Positions 1 through 9,810 are shown, numbered from the stretch's first letter. The stretch is 16,125 nt of DNA from Nitriliruptorales bacterium (GCA_007126835.1 SLAO01000062.1:1-16125); one strand, 5' to 3'. The notes: generated from the sequence alone by a model not told the origin. Numbers and translations: made by a program.

Positions 1-2428
1 CCTGGGTCTCTACGGCGACCCCGTTGGGCCATCCCCAGTACTCACCCTCGTCGATCAACCGCGTGCGCAGCGTGTCGGGCGTGGTGTCTTCCAGGTCGCA
101 GTACCCGTCGAACTGCTCAACGAGGCCGCTTTCTGGATCGGGCTCGGGCAGGAGGACGCCGTCGCGGACGTCACGCCAGGCCTCCAGCTCGGCGGGTTCG
201 AGCGCGAGCTGGTCGACCAGGTCGGCCAGGCGGTCGGGGCTGCGCTCCACCATCTCCTCGTAGCACTCGACGGCCAGCGCCAGGGCCGACCGCACCGCAT
301 AGTTGGTGAAGGCGTTGTTGTCGACGTTCTCGTGGTACTCGTCGGGGCCGAGGACCCGGATGATCTCGTAGTAGCCGCGGGTCGGGTTCAGATGCACCCG
401 CGACGCGCAGAAGCGGGCCACCTCGAAGAGCATCTCGGCGCCGTGGCGCTCGATGAAGTCCCAGTCGTCGGTGACGCGGAGATACAGGCCGACCGCATGA
501 CTGATGTCGGGCGAGATGTGGATCTGCCAGTCGTTGAAGTGGTTGCGGATCGGGCGGCCGCTGACCACATCAGTGAAGAAGTGGCTGGGACACAACTCGT
601 CGCCGGTCCTGCCCGACACCCGGGCGTAGAAGGCTCCCTCGTACCCCAGGCTGGCCGCCTTGCGCTGCGCGCCGGCCAACGTGTTGAAGCGGTAGGTCAA
701 GATCGAGCGGGCCTGCTCGGGATCGGTGTACAGCCACATCGGCAGGTTGAACGCCTCCTGGTCCCAGAAGGCGCCCCCCTGGTACGCCTGGCTCGACAGT
801 CCGCGGGCGGGGATCGGCAGGCGGTCGGAGTGGACCGGCGTGGCGATCACCGCCTGGTAGAGGTTGTAGCGCAGCAGCGCCTGTGCCAACGGATCCCCGT
901 CGATCCGGACATCGAGCTGTTTCCAACGGCGATCCCAGTGACGCACGTGGGCGGCCTTTGCCCGCAGGTAGCCAAGGTCCGCGCTCGCTCGAGCGCTGGC
1001 GAGGGCGGCGTCTCGGGGACGCGCACGCTCGTCGGCGTCGTGAGCGACCGCCATCACCGTTTCGACGACGACCTGCTGCCCGGCGTTCAACAAGAACACC
1101 AGCTCGCGGAAGACCCCCCGGTCCTGAGTCCACTGGCGCGTGCTGACCGGCTCGGCGCCGTGGACCCGCAGTGTCTGGGCGACCACGAGGTTGATGCCCT
1201 GCTCGGTCGTCACCGCCTCCATGACCAGTTCGTCCCCATCGCTTGCGGCGTCGCAGGACCGGAAATGATCGCCGTGCAGGTTCCACACCTGCCCGTCGAT
1301 CCCGGTGACGAGCGTGACCTCCACGGCAGCGTCGGGCGTGAGGGTCTGGCGCATCGGGATCGTGTGGCGATCCTGGTAGGACGCGAAGCGCTCGTCGGTC
1401 AGGTGCACTTCGCCAGCCGTGGGGTTGCGGTGGCTCCAGGCGCGGCGGTGGGTGCCGTAGCGCACGCCCAGGTGCCGCTCGTAGGAGGTCACGTCCTGCA
1501 GGTCGCCGGGATCCATCTCGACGGGGTCGCCGCCGGCGCTCCACCGCGCGTACAGCGCGTTGGGGGCGTTGCACAGCTCGGTCCAGTGCCCGTCGGCGCA
1601 GTCGTAGGTGTCGGCCACGATGCACCCGACCCGCTGGTCGGAGTCCCATTCGGGAAACGTCCCGCGATAGCCCAGGAAGCCGTTGCCGATGAGGTAGTTC
1701 GATCCCGTCGTCAGCATCTGCTCGGGTTCGAGCACTCGCTCGCCGACGGTCCACGGCGATGACACGATGACGTTGTTTCGCAGATGCTGCTCGGGTCGGC
1801 CGCCGGGATGCACCACCGCAGCGAGGTCGACGTCGGCGACCTCGTCGAAGCGCAACGTGGCATGGCCCACCCGCTCGGACGGACCGATCCCCACCGCGGT
1901 CATCCCCGCAGCCAGGGCAGCGTCGACGCCGGACTCGGCGTCTTCGAACACGATACAGCGCGCCGGCTCGGCTTCGAGCTGGGCTGCGGCGTGCAAGAAC
2001 AGGTCCGGAGCCGGCTTGGCTCGTTCGATCGAGTTGCCGTCGCTGATGGCGTCGAACAGATCGGTGACCTCGAGACGGTCGAGCACCGTGCGGGCGTTGC
2101 GCGAGCTCGACCCGATGGCCACCGCCAGCCCTTGCTCCTTGCAGGCGAGCACGGTCTCCAACGCGCCGGGGAGCAGGTCGGCCGGGGTCACGCGCTCCAG
2201 GAACTCGACGTAGTAGCGGTTCTTCCTGTCGGCCCACTCGCGCTTGTGCTCCTCGGGCACTGAGCGTCCGTCCAGCAGGAGCTCCAGGGACTCCATGCGT
2301 GAGACCCCTCGGAGACGCTCGTTGGCGGCGCGATCAAACGGCAGCCCCTCCTCGTCGGCGAGCCGTTTCCACCCGAGGTAGTGGTACTCGGCCGTGTCGG
2401 TGATGACCCCGTCGAGGTCGAAGATCAC
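1..2428 (-). CDS. Beta-phosphoglucomutase / GH65 disaccharide phosphorylase fusion (C-terminus beyond window)
   Basis: Two enzymes in one polypeptide; 809 codons are visible and the frame is open to the left edge. Residues 1-215 are a HAD-type beta-phosphoglucomutase: FDLDGV with nucleophile D4 and acid/base D6, a GSSSRN loop at 106-111, KPAPD at 138-142 and ED at 162-163. From about residue 218 (SSPW) a glycoside hydrolase family 65 phosphorylase follows, with GAFWDQE at 552-558 and GPDEYHE at 694-700, whose E697 is the expected general acid. GH65 enzymes of this type split maltose, trehalose, kojibiose or similar sugars with phosphate to give beta-glucose-1-phosphate, which the N-terminal domain turns into glucose-6-phosphate. 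The substrate cannot be read from sequence. Expected to be cytoplasmic. GTG at 2428 is the only ATG/GTG/TTG in this frame between the upstream gene and the FDLDG motif. It makes a slightly short N-terminus compared with the usual M-K-A-V-I-F-D-L-D-G start. Confidence 0.93.
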   Translation of the reverse strand, partial: MIFDLDGVITDTAEYHYLGWKRLADEEGLPFDRAANERLRGVSRMESLELLLDGRSVPEEHKREWADRKNRYYVEFLERVTPADLLPGALETVLACKEQGLAVAIGSSSRNARTVLDRLEVTDLFDAISDGNSIERAKPAPDLFLHAAAQLEAEPARCIVFEDAESGVDAALAAGMTAVGIGPSERVGHATLRFDEVADVDLAAVVHPGGRPEQHLRNNVIVSSPWTVGERVLEPEQMLTTGSNYLIGNGFLGYRGTFPEWDSDQRVGCIVADTYDCADGHWTELCNAPNALYARWSAGGDPVEMDPGDLQDVTSYERHLGVRYGTHRRAWSHRNPTAGEVHLTDERFASYQDRHTIPMRQTLTPDAAVEVTLVTGIDGQVWNLHGDHFRSCDAASDGDELVMEAVTTEQGINLVVAQTLRVHGAEPVSTRQWTQDRGVFRELVFLLNAGQQVVVETVMAVAHDADERARPRDAALASARASADLGYLRAKAAHVRHWDRRWKQLDVRIDGDPLAQALLRYNLYQAVIATPVHSDRLPIPARGLSSQAYQGGAFWDQEAFNLPMWLYTDPEQARSILTYRFNTLAGAQRKAASLGYEGAFYARVSGRTGDELCPSHFFTDVVSGRPIRNHFNDWQIHISPDISHAVGLYLRVTDDWDFIERHGAEMLFEVARFCASRVHLNPTRGYYEIIRVLGPDEYHENVDNNAFTNYAVRSALALAVECYEEMVERSPDRLADLVDQLALEPAELEAWRDVRDGVLLPEPDPESGLVEQFDGYCDLEDTTPDTLRTRLIDEGEYWGWPNGVAVETQ

Positions 2429-2478
2429 CGCTGCGGGGGATGCGCCTCCGGGTGCTTGCTGTGTTGCGCCTGGTGCCA
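2425..2478 (-). CDS. Possible 17-residue leader ORF overlapping the fusion gene start
   Basis: ATG at 2478 is preceded by AGGGA at a spacing of 7 bases, a better ribosome binding site than the one in front of the fusion gene. The frame encodes MAPGATSKHPEAHPPQR and ends in TGA at 2427-2425, overlapping the GTG start (2428-2426) as GTGA. It could be a translationally coupled leader. Alternatively it could be the true N-terminus of the fusion protein, split by a one-base sequencing error or a -1 slip near the CCCCC run just upstream. The peptide shows no run of a single amino acid that would suggest attenuation. Confidence 0.3.
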   Translation of the reverse strand, partial: WHQAQHSKHPEAHPPQR

Positions 2479-2532
2479 TGGTTTGTTCCCTGGTGTTCAC
2501 AAAGCGGTGGGCTCGACCGGGACCCCGGAGCG

Positions 2533-3471
2533 TCAGGCGGTCAGGATCGCCTTCGGCAACGCACAGGTCACCACCCAGTTCGGCGCGTCGACGATCTCGG
2601 AGATGCGCAGATCGGCCGCCACGCTGGCCAGCATGTATGCCTGCGGCGCCTCGAGCCCGGTCCTGCGCTGCAGCAGCTCGACCATACCCCGGGTTGCGTC
2701 GCGGGCGGCATCCATGAGGTCTGGGCCGATGCCGGTGGTGGCCAGGACCCCGTCGCTGGCTTCGGCGCCGCGGTGGGCGATGACGGTGTCGAAGATCGGG
2801 TACGCCGGCGCCGCGCCCGGCTCGACGTCCAGGGTCACCACGGCGGTCATGGGCGTCTCGATCGCCGTGCCGCAGACCTCCCCGTCGCCTTGCGCGGCAT
2901 GGGTGTCACCGAGGCTGAACAGGGCGCCTTCCACCTCGACGGGCAGGTACAGCGTGGTGCCCACCGTCAGATCGCGCGTGTCGAGGTTGCCGCCCACCCG
3001 GCGCGGCGGGATGATCGAGTGAGGACCCGGCTCGGCAGGGGCGACCCCCAGCGTGCCGGGGAACGGTCGCTGGGGCACCCGGGCCACGTCACCGAACGCC
3101 GCGGCTCGACGCCCCTCGAGCTCCCAGTGGTGCAACGCCGGCTCCTCGAAGTCCTCGGCGAGCAGACCGAAGCCTGGGATCACCCCCGTCCATCCCCATC
3201 CGCTCGTCGGCTCGAGGTGTTCGATGCGGACGACGAGTGCGTCGCCGGGCTGGGTCCCCTCGATGCGGATGGGGCCTGTTGTGGGGTTGATCCTGGCCAG
3301 GTCGAGCGAGCGGATGGCCTCGGGCGAGCTGGAGGGGTCGAGCTGACCGCCGGAGGCATCGCGGACCTCCAGCTCGACAGTGGTCCCGGGGGAGATCACG
3401 AGCGCAGGCTCGATGTCCCGGTCCCAGGCCATATGGGCGTGCTGGGCGTGCAGGGTGTGCTGGGGGGTCAT
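2533..3471 (-). CDS. Acetamidase/formamidase family amidohydrolase
   Basis: 312 residues, the usual length for the FmdA/AmdA family, which hydrolyses formamide or short-chain amides to ammonia and the acid in the cytoplasm. The family hallmarks are present: GGNLDTRDL at about 160-168 and GDTHAAQGDGEVCGTAIE at 188-205, with IRIEGTQPGDAL at 69-79. The start is well supported because AGGAGG lies 4 bases before ATG 3471. The gene ends 104 bases before the sugar phosphorylase fusion on the same strand, so co-transcription is possible, but I see no functional link between them. It is divergent from the CPBP protease gene across 87 bases. No urea or amide transporter gene is next to it, so the natural substrate is open. 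Confidence 0.9.
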   Translation of the reverse strand: MTPQHTLHAQHAHMAWDRDIEPALVISPGTTVELEVRDASGGQLDPSSSPEAIRSLDLARINPTTGPIRIEGTQPGDALVVRIEHLEPTSGWGWTGVIPGFGLLAEDFEEPALHHWELEGRRAAAFGDVARVPQRPFPGTLGVAPAEPGPHSIIPPRRVGGNLDTRDLTVGTTLYLPVEVEGALFSLGDTHAAQGDGEVCGTAIETPMTAVVTLDVEPGAAPAYPIFDTVIAHRGAEASDGVLATTGIGPDLMDAARDATRGMVELLQRRTGLEAPQAYMLASVAADLRISEIVDAPNWVVTCALPKAILTA

Positions 3472-3490
3472 CGGTCCTCCTCGTATGGCC

Positions 3491-3520
3491 GGTCGGCGAC
3501 CCTCCTACCCAGCCGGTCGC
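3491..3520. promoter_or_regulatory. Inverted repeats in the divergent amidase / CPBP gap
   Basis: GGTCG-G-CGACC is a perfect 11-base palindrome at 3491-3501. GCGACC (3496-3501) and GGTCGC (3515-3520) form a second pair with a 13-base spacer. They sit in the only stretch where promoters of both divergent genes could lie, so an operator is possible. In GC-rich DNA such short repeats also occur by chance, and I do not see convincing -35/-10 boxes. Confidence 0.25.
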
Positions 3521-3558
3521 ATGCCGATCCCGACGTTGGTCCCTGGCAGGCTGGTCCT

Positions 3559-4239
3559 ATGGCGTTCGTCGTGGGACTGGCGGTGTTCCTCCTCGCATGG
3601 AACAACCTCGCAAACCTTGTGCCCGCATTCGAGACCGCCTACGTGCCGGTCAATCTCGCCGTCACCGCGGTCGTCGTGCTCATCGCACGGCGGCTGGGCT
3701 ACCAGTGGGGTCAGCTCGGCCTCGATCGCATCAGCATGGGCCGCGGGCTGCGGTGGGGGGCAGTGGCCTTCGCCGTCGTGGCCGTGGGCCTTGGCGTCGC
3801 GCTGGCCCTCCCGCTGACACGGCCGCTGTTGCTCGACGAGCGGGTCACCGGCCTCGGGTTCGGCGGCCTGGCGTGGCTGGCGCTCGCTCGCATCCCGCTG
3901 GGCACGGTGGTGCTCGAGGAGGTCGCCTTCCGCGGGGTCCTGCTCGGGACCTGGGCGGCGCGCCGGTCGGTGCGCGAGGCGCTGCTCGGGCAGGCGTTCG
4001 TCTTCGGGCTGTGGCACATCACCCCGACGTGGATCGCCCTGGAGGCCAACGGCGTCGTGTTCGGCAGCATCGGCGGCGCGGCGGCCATCGCCGGCGGCGT
4101 GGTGACCACCGCCGTCGCGGGCATCCTGTTCGGCTGGCTGCGCCTGCGGTCGGGCAGCGTGCTTGCTCCCGCGCTCGCGCACGTGGCCACGAACAGCGTC
4201 GCGGCCGTCGCCGCGGTCGCTGCCGCGCGGCTGGGGTAA
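3559..4239 (+). CDS. CPBP family intramembrane metalloprotease
   Basis: 226 residues from ATG 3559. A polytopic membrane protein with the three CPBP (Abi/CAAX-protease-like, PF02517) motifs: EEVAFRG at 120-126 (metal-linked E120/E121 and R125), FVFGLWH with H153, and LAPALAHVATN with H208 and N212. About six to eight hydrophobic segments are visible, starting directly at the N-terminus. Members cleave within the membrane, mature CAAX proteins, or in bacteria give bacteriocin immunity; the role here is unknown. The open frame extends far upstream, but that part is antisense to the amidase gene, so the first ATG after that gene is chosen even though its ribosome binding site is weak. No bacteriocin-like or peptide-export gene is adjacent. 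Confidence 0.88.
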   Translation: MAFVVGLAVFLLAWNNLANLVPAFETAYVPVNLAVTAVVVLIARRLGYQWGQLGLDRISMGRGLRWGAVAFAVVAVGLGVALALPLTRPLLLDERVTGLGFGGLAWLALARIPLGTVVLEEVAFRGVLLGTWAARRSVREALLGQAFVFGLWHITPTWIALEANGVVFGSIGGAAAIAGGVVTTAVAGILFGWLRLRSGSVLAPALAHVATNSVAAVAAVAAARLG

Positions 4240-4252
4240 CCCACGCCGGCCT

Positions 4253-4267
4253 GGGGTTGGCCACCCC
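4253..4267 (+). terminator. Weak stem-loop after the CPBP gene
   Basis: GGGGT at 4253-4257 and ACCCC at 4263-4267 form a 5-bp stem with a 5-base loop, starting 14 bases after the stop codon. No T-tract follows, so intrinsic termination is doubtful. Confidence 0.22.
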
Positions 4268-4405
4268 GTTGGTTCGCAGGCTCGCACTGGAAGGCCGAAC
4301 AAGCCGTTGACCCCAGCGCAGCGTCGGCCCGCCTCATGGTTCTTGTGGTCCGAGCGCTCTCGCCGGTTCCCCCACACCGTGCCGGCCACTACGATCTGGC
4401 ACTTC

Positions 4406-4421
4406 CGCGAGTGCGCTCGCG
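4406..4421 (+). other. Perfect 6-bp hairpin in the leader of the first SDR gene
   Basis: CGCGAG (4406-4411), a TGCG tetraloop and CTCGCG (4416-4421) form a perfect hairpin in the 241-base gap before the SDR gene. A weak promoter, TTCCCC at 4367-4372 and TACGAT at 4390-4395 with a 17-base spacer, would place this hairpin at the 5' end of the transcript. Both the promoter and its link to the hairpin are tentative. Confidence 0.25.
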
Positions 4422-4480
4422 CGCGGGGGAGACGCCGCCTTTGCGAGCGACAGCCGACCACGCCGGCGACGGGGTAGGAA

Positions 4481-5395
4481 ATGGCCAGCAGCGTCTTGAT
4501 CACCGGAGCCTCGAAGGGCATCGGCGCGGCGTGCGCGTCACGGTTGGCCCAGGCTGGCTGGACCGTGTTCGCCGGCGTCCGCCGCCAGCAGGACGCCGAC
4601 AAGCTCGTGGCTGCGACCGCAGGCGACATCCGACCCGTGCGTCTGGATGTCAGCGACGAGGACCAGATCGGTGCCGCGGTCGCCGAGATCAGGGAGGTCG
4701 TCGGTTCGACCGGCTTGGGTGGCCTGGTCAGCAACGCCGGCATCGGCCTCCCCGGGCCCGTGGAAATCGTGCCCGTGGAGGACTGGCGACGGCAGTTCGA
4801 GGTCAACCTGTTCGGGGCCGTCGCCCTGACGCGCGCGGTGTTCGAGCTGGTGCGGGTCGCAGACGGGCGGTTCGTCTACATCGGCTCGCAGGCTGGGCGG
4901 TTCAGCCCGGCGGGGATGGCGCCCTACGCGGCGAGCAAGCACGCCCTCGCGGCCCTGTGCGAGTCCCTTTGGCACGAGGTCGCAAAGACGCCCATGAGCG
5001 TCTCCCTCATCGAGGCCGGCAACGTCAAAACCCCCATTTGGGACAGCGCCACCGAGCAGAACGATCGCGTTACGGCCATGCTTCCCGATCCGCGCAGGGC
5101 GGACTACGCCTCTCAGATGCTGGCGCTGCGCGGCCTCGCCATCGACGGCGCCGAGCATGGCATCACCACCGAGCGGGTGGTCGACAAGGTCGAGCACGCG
5201 CTCGTCGCGAAGCGCCCGAAGGCGCGGTACCTGGTGGGTCCTGACGCCAGGGCGATCGGCGGGGTGGTCACCCGCTTGCCCGGTCCGGTGCGCGCCCGGA
5301 TCGTCGCGGCCCTCACGTGGCGGTGGGCGCGGATCGGTGCCCGCGCGTCGCAGGGCCCTCGGCCGGCCCGGCGCGATGCCCAGCGCGGCGCATAG
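4481..5395 (+). CDS. Short-chain dehydrogenase/reductase (SDR), NAD(P)-dependent
   Basis: 304 residues, a classical SDR with a Rossmann fold. Nucleotide-binding TGASKGIG is at 8-15 and NAG at 85-87. The catalytic set is S136, Y149 and K153 (YAASK). Two arginines after the second strand (AGVRR, 31-35) favour NADP(H), by inference. The protein is longer than the typical 250 residues and ends in a basic tail (about 265-304) rich in Arg and Ala. This fits the subgroup that carries a C-terminal membrane- or partner-associating extension, but no clear transmembrane helix is seen. ATG 4481 has a GGGGTAGGA stretch directly before it. It converges with the LysM transglycosylase gene; a short CGCCC/GGGCG hairpin at 5430-5442 lies between them. 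The substrate cannot be assigned. Confidence 0.88.
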   Translation: MASSVLITGASKGIGAACASRLAQAGWTVFAGVRRQQDADKLVAATAGDIRPVRLDVSDEDQIGAAVAEIREVVGSTGLGGLVSNAGIGLPGPVEIVPVEDWRRQFEVNLFGAVALTRAVFELVRVADGRFVYIGSQAGRFSPAGMAPYAASKHALAALCESLWHEVAKTPMSVSLIEAGNVKTPIWDSATEQNDRVTAMLPDPRRADYASQMLALRGLAIDGAEHGITTERVVDKVEHALVAKRPKARYLVGPDARAIGGVVTRLPGPVRARIVAALTWRWARIGARASQGPRPARRDAQRGA

Positions 5396-5487
5396 CGACG
5401 GCCCTGTGGGCGCGGCGGACAACGTCGACCGCCCAAGGGGCGATGGCTCGGAAACCTCCAAGAGCGGCGGGCGTGATCGGTGTCGCG

Positions 5488-6351
5488 TCAGCGGAAGCGC
5501 TCGCGCAAGGCGAGCACGGAGTCGATGTAGGCCCTCGTGTCGTCGAACATGCCGTTGCGGTCCAGCGACGCCAGCCCCTGGTAGTAGCCAGCCAGCGTGC
5601 GTTCCACGTCGCCGCCGGTCAGGCCATGCAGGTAGTCGAGGAACAGCACCCCGGCGAGCACGTTGTCGTGGGGGTCGGCGAGATCGAGCGTCCGGCCGGC
5701 GAGGTGCTGCGACACGAACGCGCCGGTGCTGGGGAGCACCTGCATGATGCCGACCGCGCCGGCGCTGCTGATGCGGTCGTTCCTCCAGCCCGATTCCTGC
5801 CAGGCGATCGCCTTGACGAAGGCCGGGCTCCAGCCGTGCTCGCGAGCGGTGCGTTCGATGATGTCGCCGACGGCGGTCCGCGGCGCCGATGCCGGAGGCG
5901 CCTGGGAGGTCGGTGCTGGACTCGTGCCCGCCGCAGACGATCCGGCCGAAGGGATCTGCAAGGTCCGCGACGCCACCACGTGGTTAGGGTCGGAGAGGTC
6001 GTTTGCGTCGACGAGGTCGCCCACGCTGACCTGGTAGCGCCGCGCGATCCCCGTGAGGTGCTCGCCGGGGCGGACCTCGTGCACCGTGGACGTGCTCTCG
6101 TCGGCGGGCGCGGTCTCGTGATCACCCGACACCGACAGCACCAGTTGCTGCCCCGCCTGGATGCGGTCGGGGTTGGTGACGCCGTTGGCCCCGGCGAGGA
6201 CGTCGGTGGGGATGTGCTGGGCCTGGGCGATCTCGCTGAGCGAGTCGCCTGGCTGGACGGTGTACGTGGCGGAGGCTGCCATGATGAGCGCGGTTGCACC
6301 GGCGAGCGCGCGAACAGGCGCGCCGCGACCGGCCGGCAGGGGGCAGTGCAT
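5488..6351 (-). CDS. Secreted LysM-domain lytic transglycosylase
   Basis: 287 residues. A signal peptide covers about 1-28, with a hydrophobic stretch LAGATALIMAASA after R14. Two LysM peptidoglycan-binding domains follow at about 29-73 (YTVQPGDSLSEIA) and 90-134 (HEVRPGEHLTGIA). After a Ser/Pro/Ala-rich linker (135-160) comes an SLT-type lytic transglycosylase domain at 161-287, with catalytic E186 in QESGW and GAVGIMQVLPST at 197-209. It should cleave glycan strands in the cell wall after export, serving wall remodelling. A GGAAGG box lies about 9 bases before ATG 6351, which is the first residue of a well-formed signal peptide. It sits downstream of pepN on the same strand but has its own promoter (6415-6443). 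All expected domains look intact. Confidence 0.92.
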   Translation of the reverse strand: MHCPLPAGRGAPVRALAGATALIMAASATYTVQPGDSLSEIAQAQHIPTDVLAGANGVTNPDRIQAGQQLVLSVSGDHETAPADESTSTVHEVRPGEHLTGIARRYQVSVGDLVDANDLSDPNHVVASRTLQIPSAGSSAAGTSPAPTSQAPPASAPRTAVGDIIERTAREHGWSPAFVKAIAWQESGWRNDRISSAGAVGIMQVLPSTGAFVSQHLAGRTLDLADPHDNVLAGVLFLDYLHGLTGGDVERTLAGYYQGLASLDRNGMFDDTRAYIDSVLALRERFR

Positions 6352-6414
6352 GGGGAAGCCCTTCCGGTGTCCGGGATGCGGTTGTCAGTGCCACCGTGTT
6401 CGGCAGCGGCGACG

Positions 6415-6443
6415 AGTATCCCTCACGGTGAGGCTTCTGTCAC
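6415..6443 (-). promoter_or_regulatory. Sigma70-like promoter of the LysM transglycosylase gene
   Basis: On the minus strand, GTGACA (6443-6438) matches TTGACA at 5 of 6 positions. It is followed by an exact 17-base spacer and then GATACT (6420-6415), which matches TATAAT at 4 of 6. Transcription would start near 6408 and give a leader of about 57 bases. This is the best promoter I can see in the window. Confidence 0.55.
6421..6433. repeat. Perfect 13-bp palindrome inside the promoter spacer (operator candidate)
   Basis: CCTCAC-G-GTGAGG is a perfect 6-bp inverted repeat around one central base. It fills 13 of the 17 bases between the -35 and -10 boxes of the LysM transglycosylase promoter and abuts the -10 box. 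A dimeric regulator bound here would block or distort RNA polymerase binding. The regulator is not identifiable. Confidence 0.45.
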
Positions 6444-6510
6444 CTGTTGTTCGGTTTCGGAGCTGATGTGGCTAGTGAGGCGGACGGCTGATCCGCGGTG
6501 GCGCAGCGGT

Positions 6511-9042
<2,532 letters not shown>

Positions 9043-9086
9043 GGAGAACCTCGGGATCGCTCATTCGGGCGGGCACAGACTTCCGC

Positions 9087-9101
9087 GGCAGGGTACCTGC
9101 C
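9087..9101. promoter_or_regulatory. 15-bp palindrome between pepN and the divergent membrane protein gene
   Basis: GGCAGG (9087-9092) and CCTGCC (9096-9101) form a perfect inverted repeat around GTA. It lies 45-59 bases upstream of the pepN start and 70-84 bases upstream of the opposite gene, where a shared operator would be expected. I see no strong -35/-10 pair on either strand. Confidence 0.33.
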
Positions 9102-9170
9102 CCGGCGCGTTGGCTCGCGTCATCATCATCGGCGAGGATGCGTGGACAACCAGGTGAGAGGATCGCGATC

Positions 9171-9656
9171 GTGCGCAGGGAGCAGGTCCCGGGTCTGGCG
9201 CTCGTGATCATCGGCGCCAGCCTGCTCGTGCTGTTGCAGCTGGGGGCCACCGGCGAAGTGGTCGTAGCCATCGTCGGCGCTGCGTTCCTGGTGGTCTACG
9301 CCGCCACGCGGTACTACGGGTTCCTCGTGCCGGGGGGCATCCTCACCGGTCTGGGCGTCGGGCTCGTACTGGAATCCACGCTCGACATCCAAGGCGGGGT
9401 CCTCCTGTCGTTGGCGGGAGGCTTCGCGTTCGTCGCCCTGCTCGATCGGCTCGCGGGAGGTCGCCGTGAGGGTGGCTGGTGGCCGTTGATCCCGGCAGGG
9501 ATCCTCGTGGTCATCGGCCTCTCACAAGTCGCTGGAGGCTGGGAGGTCCTCCAGCTGTGGTGGCCCGTGGCGTTGATCGCCGTCGGCGTGGTCGGCCTCA
9601 TACGCGCCTATCGATCCGAGACCCAAAGTGGTGACAACGCCGCCGGGGAGGGGTGA
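9171..9656 (+). CDS. Small polytopic membrane protein of unknown function (LiaF-TM / DUF5668-like)
   Basis: 161 residues from GTG 9171. It is almost entirely hydrophobic, with six likely transmembrane segments at about 8-26, 29-45, 49-67, 74-92, 103-120 and 127-146. It ends in a short hydrophilic tail rich in Gly, Glu and Asn. Segments 5 and 6 each begin with WWP and run into a Gly-containing helix (WWPLIPAGILVVIG and WWPVALIAVGVVG). This W-P repeat is typical of small membrane domains found in LiaF-like and DUF5668-like proteins, but similarity by eye does not give a function. GTG 9171 is preferred because GAGAGGA lies about 8 bases before it. An in-frame ATG at 9138 has its only purine box touching the start codon. 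Confidence 0.78.
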   Translation: MRREQVPGLALVIIGASLLVLLQLGATGEVVVAIVGAAFLVVYAATRYYGFLVPGGILTGLGVGLVLESTLDIQGGVLLSLAGGFAFVALLDRLAGGRREGGWWPLIPAGILVVIGLSQVAGGWEVLQLWWPVALIAVGVVGLIRAYRSETQSGDNAAGEG

Positions 9657-9702
9657 ACGGCCGGCTGGGATGGCAGGCATCGCTGGAGGGGGTGACCGGG
9701 GC

Positions 9703-9724
9703 CGGGGCCGATGACGGGGCCCCG
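9703..9724. terminator. GC-rich hairpin between convergent genes
   Basis: CGGGGCC (9703-9709) and GGCCCCG (9718-9724) form a perfect 7-bp stem with an 8-base loop, 46 bases after the membrane protein stop and before the converging SDR stop. It could stop transcription from either side, but no T-tract follows on either strand. Confidence 0.33.
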
Positions 9725-9810
9725 CAGTCAAGCACTGGTCTGTTCGGGACCCTGGCCGCCGGTGCCTGGTCGGCTGCGCCAGCCCGGTCGCGGGCGCCTG
9801 CCCAGCTGCG

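Noticed and set aside
332..1762. A 476-codon plus-strand open frame
   Set aside because: It is antisense to the GH65 domain, whose motifs are unmistakable. Its translation is Val/Gly/Arg-rich with no domain, as expected from the complement of GC-rich codons.
570..2237. A 555-codon minus-strand open frame
   Set aside because: It is the same strand but another frame of the phosphorylase fusion, extremely Arg-rich and without motifs. The neighbouring frame carries the real protein.
2440..3558. The long upstream extension of the CPBP protease frame
   Set aside because: It is antisense to the amidase gene and reads as low-complexity sequence. The CPBP protein begins at the ATG after that gene.
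6352..6510. Possible c-di-AMP (ydaO-type) riboswitch upstream of the LysM transglycosylase gene, a known location in actinobacteria
   Set aside because: The leader after the promoter is only about 57 bases, and I cannot find the conserved G-rich core of that riboswitch. GCCGAAC alone is not enough.
9119..9130. Short CATCATCATC run as a microsatellite
   Set aside because: About three repeats only; too short to be meaningful.
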